Counted from the stretch's first letter, positions 9,681 through 20,777 are shown. The stretch is 64,000 nt of DNA from Candidatus Flexicrinis proximus (GCA_016712885.1 JADJQF010000011.1:186001-250000); one strand, 5' to 3'. Translations and numbers: made by a program. The notes: generated from the letters alone by a model not told the origin.

Positions 9681-11191
9681 CTAGCGGTCGAGTGAGACTT
9701 GCGACAGCGAAATCAGCGAGTCGGTCGGATACGGGACGAATCCGGTGACATACGGCTGCTGCGCGGTGTATTCATAACCGACATACAGCCATACCCATGG
9801 CGCCTGCTCGGTGACATAGGTCTGGAATTCAGAGAAGATCGCATAGCGCGCTTCGGGATCGGTCTCGGTACGTCCGCGGGCGAACAGATCATCCAGCACC
9901 GGGTCGATATAGCCGGCAACGTTGTTCAGGTTGCCGGTGCTCGGCCAGTAGCGGGCATACATGGTGTAAGGATCAGGGCGTCCGCCATTGAGGGCGATCG
10001 CGGCCTCAAAGTCGCCAGCCAGCCAGCGGTCGACATACACGCCGAGCTCCATCGATTCAATCTCGACGGTGATTCCGATTTCGGCCAACTGTGCCTGGAT
10101 GCTCTGGGCTTCCGACAGCGCGGTCGGCGGCTCGGCATTGGCGGCGATGACCTTGAGCGTGAACGGCTCAACGCCCGAGTCAGCCATCAACTGCTGCGCC
10201 TTGGCGAGGTCCTTCTCATAGCAGAACAGGTCGCTGGTCGGCAGCTTGAAGGCGGCCATGGTCAGCGGACCGGTCACTTCGCCTTCACCGAGCGAGGCCG
10301 TGTCGAGGACTTCCTGACGGTCGATGGCGCACGAGATCGCCTGACGGACCATCAGATTATCCAGCGGCGGGACAGCCGCGCGGAGCTGCAGCACATGGTA
10401 GGCAATCGCCGGAACGCGGTTCAGGATGACCGTCGGATCGTCGATCAGCAGCGTCGCGATCAGCGGATCGTTGAGCAGTGCGAAGTCGATTTCGCCCGCG
10501 CGGAGCGAAGCGAGGATCGAGGCTTCGTCGGGGATGATGCGGATTTCGATGCCGTCAATGGCCGGCACGCCGCCCCACCACTGCGCGTTGGTCGAAAGGG
10601 TAGTCGAGACGTCGGGCGTCCAGTCCGCGACCCAGAACGGGCCGGTGCCGTTGGCGACGGTCGCAACATCACCGCTCTCGATGTCGGCAGTGTCGACAAT
10701 CGCGGCGTTGACCGTTGCCAGCGCTGCCAGCAGCGGGGTGTCCGGCGCCGAGAGGTTGAACACGGCGGTGTAATCATCCGGGGTGTCGATCGACGCAATG
10801 CTCAGGTAGTTGGCACGCGCGGCGGCGGCGGTCGCTTCGTACAGGATTCTGGCGAAGGACGCCGCGACATCCGCAGACGTGAATTCTGCGCCGTTGTGGA
10901 AGGTGACGCCCTGGCGCAGCGCGAAGGTGATGCTCAGGCCATCCTCACCGAACGTCCAGCTCTCAGCGAGTCCCGGGATGACGCTGAGATCGGCGTCAAG
11001 CTGGACCAGCGGTTCGTAGACCAGTTCCAGCAGGCGGAACGAGGCGAACGCGGTCTGGGTGTGCGGATCAAGGCCGGTGGTGTCGGCGGAACGTGCCATT
11101 ACGAGGACGTTGCTTGTGTCCTGAGCAACCACGGCACCCGAAATCAAACTGACAATGAGCAAAAGAGGATCAGCCGAAACGATTTTTGCAT
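9681..11191 (-). CDS. Extracellular solute-binding protein family 5 (peptide importer), frameshift in signal peptide
   Basis: Periplasmic or lipid-anchored binding protein of the DppA/OppA type (SBP_bac_5), about 500 residues. Recognisable pieces: TTGLDPHTQTAF, LAESWTF, VTFHNGAEFTSADV, and the C-terminal lobe with VRQAISCAIDRQEV and ARYWPSTGN. ATG 11191 is preceded by GAAAGGAAAG and starts a normal signal peptide (MQKSFRLIL); the frame then slips by one base in a CTCC run and continues as LLIVSLISGAVVAQDTS. The export signal is therefore intact if one C is restored. It feeds the two downstream permeases. The ligand could be a dipeptide or a muropeptide; the anmK gene lies about 0.7 kb upstream on the same strand. 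Confidence 0.87.
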
Positions 11192-11245
11192 GGTACTCTT
11201 TCCTTTCGTGTGTAGGAGATGTCATTCGCAATCAACCGGGGTTCC

Positions 11246-11733
11246 CTACGATGCCCCGCCTTTCACGTGCAGGCGCTTCCAGTATATCAACTCGGTCACG
11301 CCGGACACTACATAGTCGGGTATCTCGCCAACGCGAGAATAACCGTGGCGCTCGTAAAAACGCTGAGCGCCGGTGTTAAAGTCGGCCGCCAACAGGAAAA
11401 GCTCTGCACGCGTGTGGATCGACTCCTGTTCGGCTGCCTGGAGCAGCGCCAGCCCGACGCCTGTGCCGGTCATGTCCTGGCGCACGGCCAGCCAGCGCAG
11501 GTATGGGCTGAGCGCAAACGCACCGCGCGGCAGCACATACGCGAAGCCACAGGCAGCAGACTCGTCAGTGTCCGCAGTCAGCAGGACATCGCCGCCAGCC
11601 AGCCCCGCTCCATGATGTCCCGGGCGCGGCTTTCCGTCAGACCATAGCGTGCCCACAGCGGATACTGAACCATCCACGCCGCCATCGGCGCGATGTCGTC
11701 CTGGATCAGCGGGCGAACAGAGATCGATCTCAT
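11246..11733 (-). CDS. GNAT-family N-acetyltransferase (one frameshift)
   Basis: Small acetyltransferase of about 160 residues. ATG 11733 begins MRSISVRPLIQDDIAPMAAWM, a usual GNAT opening; the frame slips in a GGGG run near 11598 and continues as GLAGGDVLLTADTDESAACGF. The acetyl-CoA loop is VRQDMTGTGVGLALLQAA, followed by AQRFYERHGY, both diagnostic of the fold. It sits between the peptide importer and anmK on the same strand. Substrate unknown; it could acetylate an amino sugar or peptide, but nothing in the sequence shows this. Confidence 0.75.
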
Positions 11734-11864
11734 CAGGTGAGTCTAGCGTATTGACTGCCCAAGTCCAATAGACATTTCAGTCCACCTTACGGCAATCAGG
11801 CGGGAAATTCGGCAGTAGCGCTCCCGGCGCTCGAGCTGCTGCTGTCCGCTCGACCGTGCTGTGG

Positions 11865-13044
11865 TCAGCACCATGTCCTGCGGATCAGCGCCGCATAGTT
11901 GTTCCCCGGCGTAATCTGGCCGAGGACGACCGGGTATTTTGCGCCGGTCAGCGTCGGCAGGTTGCCGGGACGTCCGTGCCAGGTTTCGTGGGCCAGCAGC
12001 GCAAAGACCAGCGCCTCCTTGTTGTCGCTGTCGAAGCCGATGTCTTCGTGGGTCATCACCTTTGCACCGGGCAGCAGGTTCTGAAGCAGGCCGATCAGCG
12101 CCGGATTGTGCGCGCCGCCCCCGCCGAGGATGACTTCTTTGGGTTGAGCGGGGCCATAGCGCTGATAAGCGTCGGCGATGCTGGCGGAAGTCAGGCTGGT
12201 GATGGTGGCGATGATGCTCTTGTCGTCCATGCCGCGCGCGCGGCCTTCGGCCAGCAGATCTGCGGCCATCGTCGCGCCGGAACAGTTCGCGTCCGGTCGT
12301 CTTGGGCGGCTTGATCGAATAGTAGGGATGCGCGGCGAGGTTTTGCAGCCATTCTTCGTCGATGCGGCCCTGAAGGGCATACTCCCCGTCTTTGTCAAAG
12401 GCCATTGCGCCATGGGTGATCTCCGCCATGGCGGCATCGATCAGCGCGTTACCGGGGCCAGTATCGAAGGCGGTGGGCTGGCTTCGGTATCGGATAACGG
12501 CGGCAGGAACGTCACGTTTCCCATACCGCCGATGTTTTGTATAGCCCGCCAGACGGTCGGGTGGCGCAGCAGCAGCCAGTCCACATAGCCGGTCAGCGGC
12601 GCACCCTGGGCCTCCCGCCGCCACGTCGCGTGGCCGAAAATTGCTGATAGTCGTCACGCCCGTCCGTTCGGCGATGATTGACGCCTCAGTGATTTGCAGC
12701 GTCGCGCTGACCGATCCGGACGGCTGAACCATGTGCCACACGGTTTGCCCGTGCGATCCGATCAGGTCGATCTGCTCCGGGGTCAGCCCAGCGTCAGCGA
12801 TCACCTGTAAGGCGGCTTTCGCGAACAATTCGCCCATGTCGAAGTTCAGCTGGCAGAGCGTATCGACGGTACTCCTGTCCGGCAGACAGGCATCCAGAAC
12901 ACGTTTCTGGAAACCGTCAGGGTAAGGATAGGTGATCGCCTTGACCGTCTGCGCGATCAGCTTGGGCGGCGCGCCGGTGATCTCGACCAGCGCCGCGTCT
13001 ATCGCATCCGCCGAGGTGCCTGACATTAAACCTACGATTAGCAT
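11865..13044 (-). CDS. anmK: Anhydro-N-acetylmuramic acid kinase (frameshifted)
   Basis: AnmK converts 1,6-anhydro-MurNAc to MurNAc 6-phosphate in cell-wall recycling. The N-terminus MLIVGLMSGTSADAIDAALV is the family ATP-binding signature; GSHGQTVWH, NFRPRDVAAGG, FDTGPGNALID and VILGGGGAHNP follow in the expected order, and the end (GQITPGNNYAALIRRTWC) is typical. The frame leaves and re-enters around 12475-12620 and shifts again near 12290, so the intact protein of about 390 residues is spread over two frames. ATG 13044 is chosen because it gives the exact family start; the open frame continues upstream into a dispersed repeat. It is the last gene of the LacI-MalFGK-type block. Confidence 0.85.
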
Positions 13045-13051
13045 AGCTGCT

Positions 13052-13122
13052 CCGACTGCGCGAAGTCGCAGATGAGGGGTCGAGGGGCCAAGCCGCTCAC
13101 GGAGGCGTGAAGGCAGCGCCTT
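13052..13122 (-). repeat. Dispersed intergenic repeat, copy B (partial)
   Basis: On the minus strand it reads GGCGCTGCCTTCACGCCTCC, then a CCCCTCGACCCCTCATCTGCGACTTC stretch split over the family left module; only a five-base central stem (CGACT/AGTCG) is left and the right hairpin is missing. It sits immediately upstream of the anmK start codon, inside its likely leader. Confidence 0.6.
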
Positions 13123-13146
13123 CACACACAGACTGCGTATCAGTCC

Positions 13147-14918
13147 CTAGCCCCAGACGCCCAATTGAATACACGCCGCCGTCGCGTTTGGCCACGCAAA
13201 CCATGTCCGCGAGATGACAGCGCCAGTCTCTCCATCATAAGCCTCCGGCAGCGCACCGTCGATAGCCGCAACCTGTCGCAGGCGTCCCCACGCTCTCGAC
13301 TCGCGTTCGCTGTCGTGCAGTGCGCGGGCGATGACGACGTCCTGCAAATCCCCCAGCGCCCACGGCGCGCGCGTATGCACCGAGCCGAGCCGACCGTTGA
13401 AGCACGCTTCGTTGGCGGCCGAAAAAGCGAAGTCGACCGTGTTGCGCCACTCCAGTGTATCCGCCGAACAGAAGCCCCATGCCGGCCCCAGCGCGGTAGG
13501 CAGATCGTTTGCGTCATGATACAGGTGGGTTCCCGCCGCGCGCGTCGCAGGTGTAGGCGTACATCGGTTTTCCGTCGGCGTCGTTTGCCATGAAGTACGT
13601 ATCGATATCGGGACGAATATGCCGCGCCCACTCCGCCGCCGTTTGATCGCCGGTAATGGATGCCCATTCCGACAGCGTGTGCCAGAGCAGGATATGGCTG
13701 GAAAGGTGATATGGTTGTGCGACGGGATCATCGCCTGGAGTTTCGTCGGTCGCAAATAACCAGTGATCCGGACTCTTGTGTCTCTTCAATCCCTCGAATA
13801 CGGCTTTAACGTGCAGCCGCAAATGGTCTATAAGCGCCCTGTCCCCCGTCCTGGACGTGTAATCGCAAAGCTCCAGCACGGGGTAAAGCTGCTGGTCGAG
13901 CTGGTACGCCCGATCCTTGACCTTGCCGTTTGCGAGGTAGCAGCGTCCCCAGTCCCCAGCGATACGTTCCGCGATCTCAAACATCCAGATCAGATGCCGC
14001 CGGACGAGTTCCGCGCCGCCCTTGTGTCCATGCAGGAGGGCCGTCGCCACGAATAGGCATCTCGGTTCCATGACAGTGGCAGCAGCATGTGGTCGGTCAG
14101 GATACAAATGCCCGCCCCGACCGGCACACACATCTGATAGCCGTAAATCAGCCCGCGCCGGCATACCCTATCCGCTGGCAGGCTGCCTAGCGGGGAGGGC
14201 GGACGCAGCATCATCTGACCGATGAGCGGCCTGAGGGCCTCGATGTCCGCTCGCACATCTTCCGGCCGATCCCCGAACCGGTAGAGGATCACGGCCATGA
14301 ACTTTTGCAGTGCCAGGTTCAACTCGATCGGCTGACCGACGACAACGTCGAGCGCTTCATCCGGGGAGATGCCGAGAATGGCTGCGGTGCGATTCAGACC
14401 GCGATTGTGAATCGTCAGGAATACCGTCCCTGGCGACGACGTGCATTTTCGAGCGGCGGCATCGGTAGAATGCCCCCCTCAGTGAGCTGTGTATAGGCAC
14501 AGCGCTGGAGACTCAGACGGCCCCGGAAACGCATCGGCCCGGCGGTGGGCAGAAAGAACTGTGCCGCGCCGTGTTCGATCGGTGCGGTGGCAATAGGGAC
14601 CACATCGCCCGAGGCGTAAACCAGAGTCACACGGGGTTCGGTATCGACCACCCACTTGACCATGCGATCCGTGATCGGGTCGGTGCCAGTGAGGCCAAAT
14701 CCCGCCAGTTTAGGCAGCGCCGCCCGATACGCTCGCACTTTTTGCACGTCGTAACGGTCGGCATCTGGAAACGGGTCGGCGCTGGTCAGCGTGATGTAGC
14801 CATGAACCGGATCGTAACAGTTGAGGGCGATGATCCTCCCGTCAGCGTCTACACTGCCGGTAATGCCGCCGGCGCCAAAGTCCAGCGGCTTCTGATGCGA
14901 AAACTCTCCCGCGTTCAT
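13147..14918 (-). CDS. GH125-like (alpha/alpha)6 glycosidase (frameshifted)
   Basis: Probable exo-glycosidase of about 590 residues. After a beta-rich N-terminal part come LPLSWNRDAYFVATALL, AYQLDQQLYPVLELCDYT, then YAYTCDARGGTHLYHDAND with LPTALGPAWGFC, SVHTRAPWALGDLQDVV and finally SRTWFAWPNA. The order and spacing resemble GH125 alpha-mannosidases (DDAN-P, HTG-WP, WFAW-N), but identity looks low, so I give only the clan-level call. Frame breaks occur near 14440, 14050 and 13530. ATG 14918 overlaps the stop of the ABC ATPase gene (ATGA), so it belongs to the sugar importer operon. No signal peptide: it would act on imported oligosaccharide. Confidence 0.6.
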
Positions 14919-16018
14919 GCCGCGCCGGCTGCCGCTAACGCGGCGATTGTCCGCCCGGTATCCGCGTCCAGCCAGCGGATCTTGTTTTCTGGAAAACGCA
15001 GCCAGATCTGCTGTCCGCGCTTCCAGGGAGATCAGGGCGTGTCGAAACTTTCATCACGCTTTCCACCGATCCGTACGGTGAGCAGGTTCTGTGAGCCGAG
15101 TGGTTCGACCACCTCTACCGTTACGGCAAGCGCGTCATGCTCTGGGACTTCCAGCACTTCCATCGCCTCTGCTCGTATGCCGATCTGGATCGGCTTCCCC
15201 GCGTAGCGCTCAAGAGCGGCCCGCATGTCTGCCGGGATTTGCAGATGCCAGTCGCCGACCTTGGCTTCCAGACCGCGATCCCCACGCTCGATCTTCGCGG
15301 CAACGAAATTCATGGGGGTTGCCGATGAAACTGCCCACGAAGCGGTCGGCGGGTTGGTCATAGACGTGCAGCGGCTGGTCGTATTGCAGGATGTTCCCTT
15401 CTTTCATCACGGCAATTCGGTCCCCCATGCTCAGCGCCTCGATCTGGTCGTGCGTCACATAGATGGTCGTCACGTTCAGCCGGTAGCAGGGATTTCAGCT
15501 CGGCGCGCATCTCCAGACGCAGCAGGGCATCGAGGTTCGAAAGGGGTTCGTCCATCAAGATGATCGACGAGTTGACCGCTATGGCCCGAGCCACAGCAAT
15601 ACGCTGACGCTGGCCGCCGCTCATCTGCACTGGAAACCGGTCGAGCATGGTTTCGATGTGCAGCAGTTCAGCCGATTCCTGCACTTTCGCTTGATCTCCT
15701 CCGGCGCAACGCCCTTCATCTTGAGGCCGAAAGCGACGTTGTCGTAGACCTTCATGGCGGGAAGATCGCGTAGTTCTGAAAGACCATCGACAAGTTGCGG
15801 TCGCGCGCGGCAGGTAGGTGATGTCCCGGCCATCGACCAGAACGCGGCCCGAATCCAGCATACCGAGCCCGGCAATCGCCCGCAAGAGGTGGTCTTGACG
15901 CAGCCGCTCGGCTAAGCTCGACGACGAATTCCTTCTCCTCGACGCTCAGGTTGACATTGTTGAGCGCGGTAAACTTCCCGAATTTCTTGATCGCGCCTTC
16001 AATAACGATTTTTGCCAT
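14915..16018 (-). CDS. Maltose/UgpC-type ABC transporter ATPase (several frameshifts)
   Basis: Energising subunit of the adjacent MalFG-type importer. Starts MAKIVIEGAIKKFGKFTALN with GGGAGG upstream. Q-loop MVFQNYAIFP, ABC signature MSGGQRQRIAVARAIA, Walker B IILMDEPLSNLDA, switch TIYVTHDQIEALSMGDRIAV, then the C-terminal OB-fold domain (IGIRAEAMEVL) typical of MalK/UgpC. The Walker A region near 15900 is scrambled by frame changes, with LSRAAASRPPLAG in place of the expected GxSGCGKTT loop; further shifts lie near 15690, 15480, 15320 and 15045. The last segment WKRGQQIWLRFPENKIRWLD ends at 14915, overlapping the glycosidase start. Normal length about 367 residues. Confidence 0.85.
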
Positions 16019-16075
16019 AACGCCTCCCACAAGAATATCTGGCTGCTGCCTGGTTTATGCTCGCCGCCGCTACAC

Positions 16076-16963
16076 CTACTTGTTCACGCTGCCCCAGAGA
16101 TTGAACAGGTAGCGCCGTATGAAGAATGTGAAGATCAGCGCCGGCAACAAGCATGACGAACGCGCCCGCGAACCCGAACGGATCACCTGACTTGTCGAGC
16201 GAGTACAGGATCTGCGCGGGGAGCGTCCGGTTGTTGAGGGTGAGCATGATCGCGGCAAATACCTCGTTGAGTGACAGCACAAAGGTCAACAAGGCCGATG
16301 CCGCGATGCCGGGAAGCGCAAGCGGCAGAACGACATACCTGAAGGCCTGAAGGGGAGTGCAGCCAAAGACCTGCGCGGCTTCCTCAAACTCGTAGGGCAC
16401 GCTCATAAACACGCTTGATATGACGAGGATCGTGGTCGGTAAAGGTAAGCGCCGTGTGCATCAACGCCAGCGCCAACGGCCGGTCGTACAGGCCGAGACG
16501 GATGAAGATCACCGCCATCGGCACAGCCAGCACGACGATCGGGAAGGCCTGCACCGAGAGGATTGCCAGGCGGATCGTGTCGCGTCCCCCGGAATGCGAA
16601 GCGCGCAATCGCATAACCGCCCGGTACCGCGATCAGTGTAGAGAGCACCAGCGTTATAAATGCCACAAGCAGGCTGTTGCCGCGCCGCGCAAACGCCTTC
16701 GGCGTTGAGGAAGAATTCAGTGTCTGGGTTGATACAGGAGACGGGAAGACGTCCTGGGAAAGGCGCGCACGTTCTGCGGAGTGCTGAAAGCCATTACGCC
16801 GATCAGCCAGATGGGTATCAGCACCCACAGCGCCAGCGTTACGGCCGCAGTGTAGACGAGGCCACGGCGAATCCGGGCGTTGCGGCGGGGCCTTTTGTTG
16901 CTGCCGCCGCGATCTCTTCGAGGCTGGTCTGGAATACTTGAGGACAGTCGTCTGGGAGGTCAT
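16076..16963 (-). CDS. MalG-type carbohydrate ABC permease (several frameshifts)
   Basis: Second permease of the sugar importer. Starts MTSQTTVLKYSRPASKRSRR with GAGGAGGT about 13 bases upstream, and its ATG overlaps the stop of the MalF-type gene. Pieces in different frames give the family order: VAFITLVLSTLIAVPGGYAI, LAILSVQAFPIVVLAVPMAV, then the EAA loop VPYEFEEAAQVFGCTPLQAF and the ending FIRRYLFNLWGSVNK. Frame changes are near 16870, 16610, 16410 and 16140. Joined length about 295 residues is usual. Membrane protein, pairs with the MalF-type subunit. Confidence 0.82.
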
Positions 16964-18087
16964 ACGGATTTCAATACCTCCTCCTGAGTACGGACCGCGC
17001 GCAGGTAGAACAGCGAAATCCGAGCGAAAGCAGCATGATGAACAGGGCATAGACGGCTTCCCGTTTGGACTGTTGAACCCGGCAGGGTCGTACCACCGGT
17101 AGGTTTCATTGCCGAGGACGGTGATCACCTCGCCGCCGGTAATCGCGACCACTACCGCGAAGGTCTGGAATGCGAGGATCGTCCGCAGGATCAGGGCGAC
17201 CTGCAGGCTGGGTTTGAGGAGCGGAAGGATGATGTGGCGGGTACGATGCCACAGACCTGCGCCAAAGACTTCTCCTGCCTCAAGGTAATCCTTGGGTATG
17301 GCCTGCAAGGCCAGAGACGACGATAACCATGACGATTGCGGTCGCGCGCCAGACCTCGGCCAGGACGATAGCCAACAGCATCCAACCTGTATTCCCCGCC
17401 TGGATAAAGATAAATGGCTGCTCAAGAATGCCCGACCCGACCAGAAACGAGTTTATGAAGCCGCGCTGCGTGAAGAAACTGAACCACACCAGGCCGGCCG
17501 CGAGGTCGATATCCCCAGTGGGATCGCGTATATATACGGAAAATACCCGCCCCGCGAATCTGGGTCTGCAGGATCAAGGCCATCAGGATTGCGAGGATGA
17601 ACTGAATAGGCAGGATCAGCACGATCAGCAGGCAAGCTGGTCCCCAGCGCGGTGCCAAAACGCGAGTCGCTGAATACGCGCTGAACGTGATCGAGGGTCA
17701 GCGCAGAGATCGGCTCTCCGCTGACGATGCGAAGTATCTCTGACGTCCGGCGGTTTTCGATGAAAACATTGCTTTGAGCAACCCAACCCTCCACTGCATT
17801 GCCGGCTGTGTCCGGGACGGAGATGCGGTACCAGAAGATCGGACGTGTACGGCCATTGGGCAGGAGTTCTTCGCCTTCAGTGCGTTCCAGCACCGCTGCG
17901 TCAGTCTGCATGGCGATCGTGGCGACCGATGCCGAACTGGCGTCGGGTTCGGCGCGCAGCGTCAAGGCCTGCTGCGTGCCGGTAAACGCCAATTGGAGCG
18001 ACTGCACCATCGGGTAAGCGAAAAACAAAGCCAGATACAACAGAGACGGCGCAATAAGTAGATAAGGGTCCAGCGTCGCTTATTCAA
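16960..18087 (-). CDS. MalF-type carbohydrate ABC permease with SH3b-like periplasmic insert (frameshifted)
   Basis: First permease of the sugar importer, about 375 residues. The TTG start at 18087 follows a GGGGGTGG ribosome binding site and reads MNKRRWTLIYLL; after a one-base slip near 18050 the first membrane span continues (APSLLYLALFFAYPMVQSLQ). The large loop after it (about residues 40-115) has LTLRAEPDASSASVATI, WYRISVPDTAGNAVEGWV and AQSNVFIEN, the pattern of an extracellular SH3b module, which is not usual in MalF proteins. The rest is a normal permease with LILPIQFILAILMALILQTQ and the ending FYLRAVRTQEEVLKSV. Several frame changes (about 17680, 17550, 17330, 17060). Stop overlaps the MalG-type start. 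Confidence 0.78.
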
Positions 18088-18150
18088 AAGTCCACCCCCT
18101 CTGAAGTCATTGGACGAGTGGTGACTGCATACTGGCAGAGGCCTTTGCCG

Positions 18151-18206
18151 CGGGCAGTTAGCTGGTTCACATGGAGAAACCAGGATGTGAACCAGCTAAC
18201 TGCCCG
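18151..18206 (-). promoter_or_regulatory. Perfect 22-bp inverted repeat between binding-protein and MalF genes
   Basis: Arms 18151-18172 and 18185-18206 are fully complementary over 22 bases around a 12-base loop; the core is GGCAGTTAGCTGGTTCACAT. No T-run follows in the direction of transcription, so a simple terminator is unlikely. A hairpin at this place in maltose-type operons commonly protects the upstream binding-protein message and keeps that protein in excess; that function here is inference. Confidence 0.7.
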
Positions 18207-18260
18207 CAAGGCTGCACCGCGGTGTCAGGGCCGCGGTAACATCAAACTACACATCGCCAG

Positions 18261-19548
18261 TCAACAACTGGCGGGGCATTCGCTGGCGGGATCAGGTGAC
18301 CAACACGCCGCGCCGGTCTCGTCCATCAGGGTCTGCAGGCCAGAGCCAGTTCGTCCAGGACGGTCTGCGGGTCTTCGCCGCCGACAATCACGCGGTTGAA
18401 CAGGTCAACATAGAAGACATTGAGTTCGCCGCCGCGCGCGCCGAGGCCAACCGGCAGCAACGCGACGATTGCGTCTTCAGCGGTGGCCTGTGTCTGCACG
18501 GCTTCGAACTGCTTGGCGACGCCGGCCGGTAGTGCGCTTGTATCGACGCCACCGACGACCGGATAGAAGCCGAGGTCACGGAGGATCGCACCCTGAGTCT
18601 CAGGCGAGCATGTACTGGATCAACGCCTCGGCGCCTTCCGGATTGGGAGCGGTATAGGGATGCCAAGACCGACGATCACGGGCATGAAGCCGCGACCGGC
18701 CGGGCCTGCCGGCGACGGGAACGCGACGAAGTTGTCGGGCTCGGCATCGAAGGCTGGTTTAAGGCGAGCAACATGATCCCACGCCAGCATGACTTCGCCC
18801 GGAGAGCAGCGGCTCATTCATGAACGCGTAGCTGATTGACTGCGGATTCACATGCGGCCACAACTCATTGTGGAAGAACTCAAGCATTGCTACGGCTTCC
18901 GGGGTGTTGTAGGTGGTGACCATACCGCCGGTGAACGACGGATAGGCCGCGCCCTGCATGAAGCGGTTGATAAGGCCGCCGGCCGGCAGACCCAATTGGG
19001 GTGCGCCCTTGGCTTCCTCAAGCGCGATAGCCCATGCCACCACGTCGTCCCAGGTCAGCGCGTTGAGGTCGGCGCCTTCCGGCAGGTACTCAAGGGCATC
19101 TACATGGGCTGCCATCGTATAAGTGGCCTGCATCCAGGGGATGTAGTACTGGAAGTCTTCGGTACCCATCCGGCCCAGTTCGACGTAGGCATCGTTCACG
19201 TCACCTGACTCTTCGATGGTGGCAAGCAGGTCGGTGAGGTCAAACATCAGCTCGGCACCGGCGAGCGTTGGGAACGACCCATGCAGAGCGCCGACGACAT
19301 CATTGGCGCCGCGCCGGCCTCGCCCTCGGCCCCTGAGCAGGTCGAGCATCGGGCCTTCTTCGGACGTAACGAAAGCAACGTCAACGCCGGCGTCAGCCAG
19401 CACCGTGCGGGCTTTTTCTGCCTCTTCAACAATATTGAACTGCGTAGATATGAAGTTCACCGGGGCGTCTTGAGCGACTACTCCGATGCCGATGCTAATC
19501 AAAGGTGACGAGGATCGTCAGGACAAGAGAGAGTTTTTTGGAATTCAT
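18261..19548 (-). CDS. Extracellular sugar-binding protein family 1 (several frameshifts)
   Basis: Secreted binding subunit of the MalFGK-type importer, about 425 residues. ATG 19548 (GAGGAG about eight bases upstream) begins the signal peptide MNSKKLSLVLTILVTF, which slips one base and continues ISIGIGVVAQDAPVN. Typical SBP_bac_1 features: ADLNALTWDDVVAWAIALEE, an aromatic-rich ligand lobe (QYYIPWMQATYTMAAH), AYPSFTGGM, and near the end GVAKQFEAVQTQ-type and VGGEDPQTVLDELALA. Frame changes near 19490, 19340, 18800, 18660 and 18600. The exact stop is uncertain: 18326 in one frame or 18261 if LQTLMDETGAACW is the true tail. A strong hairpin follows before the permease gene. Confidence 0.82.
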
Positions 19549-19700
19549 CGTCTGCTCCTCAAGCAATCAATGGCGGACAATATAGACTTTGCTGCCGTAA
19601 CCTTCTGGTTTGTGTGGCACCACCCCCTTTCAGGCGTTTGTTTTATTCAGGACTGAGCGGTGTGAGATGTGTGATGGAGGGTGCGAAATCTTCGCATCCG

Positions 19701-20748
19701 TCAATCACCCGCTGGAGTTCTCCGCTCGCGCTTTCCACCACTCGAAGCGCGAACCCGCAGTGTGGTTGGCAGCATCACCTTGACTGGCTGCACAGGGAGC
19801 CCTCGATCATGTCGATCAGGTTGGCCGTCAGTTGCTGACCGATGTCATAAATCGGCTGGTGGATGGTTGTGAGCGGCGGGTTGGCATACTGCGCGACTGG
19901 GATGTCGTCGAACCCGGTGACGGCAATATCGTCGCCGACACGCTTGCCTAACGCCTGGATGGCCTGCATCAGGCCGATCGCCATCAGGTCGCTGCAGGCG
20001 ACGATGGCAGTCATTTCGGGGTAGCAGTTCAGCAGATCGATGCCTGCGACGTACCCACCCGCAGGCTGCAGGTCGGCGTAGCGCACATAACGCGCCTCGT
20101 AAGCAATGCCGGCCGCTTGCAGCGCGCGCTGATAGCCGTGATGGCGTTGAGCCGTGTAGGCCATCTCTTCGAGGCGGAAGGATCAGGCCGATAGTGCGAT
20201 GGCCGAGATCAATGAGGTGGTCCGTGGCCTGCTGGATACCGTCCTGATTGTCGACATCGATGTGGGGAAGTCGCTCGGATCGTCCTCGCCACCGCTGCCG
20301 GAAACCGCAAACGGAAAATCGAGCGCCTTCAGGTAGGCGATGCGGGGATCGTTGCGGCGGGCGCGAGCCACGATCATGCCGTCGACGCGGCCACCCCCGA
20401 CGATCCGGCGGTAAGCGTACATTTCCTCATCGCTGCCGTACATCTGCGCGCTGGTCAGGATGTCATAGTTGGCCTGGAAGCCCTGTCGCTCACGCCGCGC
20501 AGAAGTTCCGTGAAGAAGTCAGAGGTAACGTCCTGATCGCGGAGGGGGAGGACCATGCCGATGGTGCGCGTGCGCTGGGATTGGAGGTGGCGTGCAACCA
20601 GGTTGGGCTGGTAGCCCAGAAGCTCTGCTGCGTGCTGAACTTTCTGGCGCGTCGAAGGGCTGACGTCGCTGTAACCGGCCAGCGCGCGTGAAATGGTAGT
20701 GATTGAATAACCCGTATGTTTTGCGATGTCTTTAAGCGTAACGGCCAT
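19701..20748 (-). CDS. LacI-family transcriptional regulator (frameshifted)
   Basis: Sugar-responsive repressor. The N-terminal helix-turn-helix and hinge are complete: VTLKDIAKHTGYSITTISRA, then GYQPNLVARHLQSQRTRTIG. The periplasmic-binding-protein-like effector domain follows in pieces (VDGMIVARARRNDPR, TAIVACSDLMAIGLMQAI, DIAVTGFDDIPVAQYANPPL), with frame changes near 20490, 20260, 20165 and 19790; the normal tail is VMLPTTLRVRASS ending at 19701. Two matching palindromes sit directly upstream (20760 and 20820), which indicates autoregulation, and a third lies before the phosphorylase gene. It heads the sugar importer block and probably controls both. Confidence 0.85.
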
Positions 20749-20759
20749 AAGAAATCCAA

Positions 20760-20777
20760 ATCCAAAACGTTTTGGAT
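20760..20777. promoter_or_regulatory. LacI-family operator (perfect palindrome)
   Basis: ATCCAAAACGTTTTGGAT, an 18-bp perfect palindrome with the central CG typical of LacI/GalR/CcpA-type operators, begins 12 bases upstream of the lacI start codon. Position indicates autorepression by blocking transcription or initiation. Confidence 0.8.

Noticed and set aside
9699..11315. Long plus-strand frame (538 codons) opposite the binding-protein gene
   Set aside because: Its translation is Arg/Gly/Asp-rich with no family pattern, and it mirrors the codon bias of a clearly recognised family 5 binding protein on the other strand.
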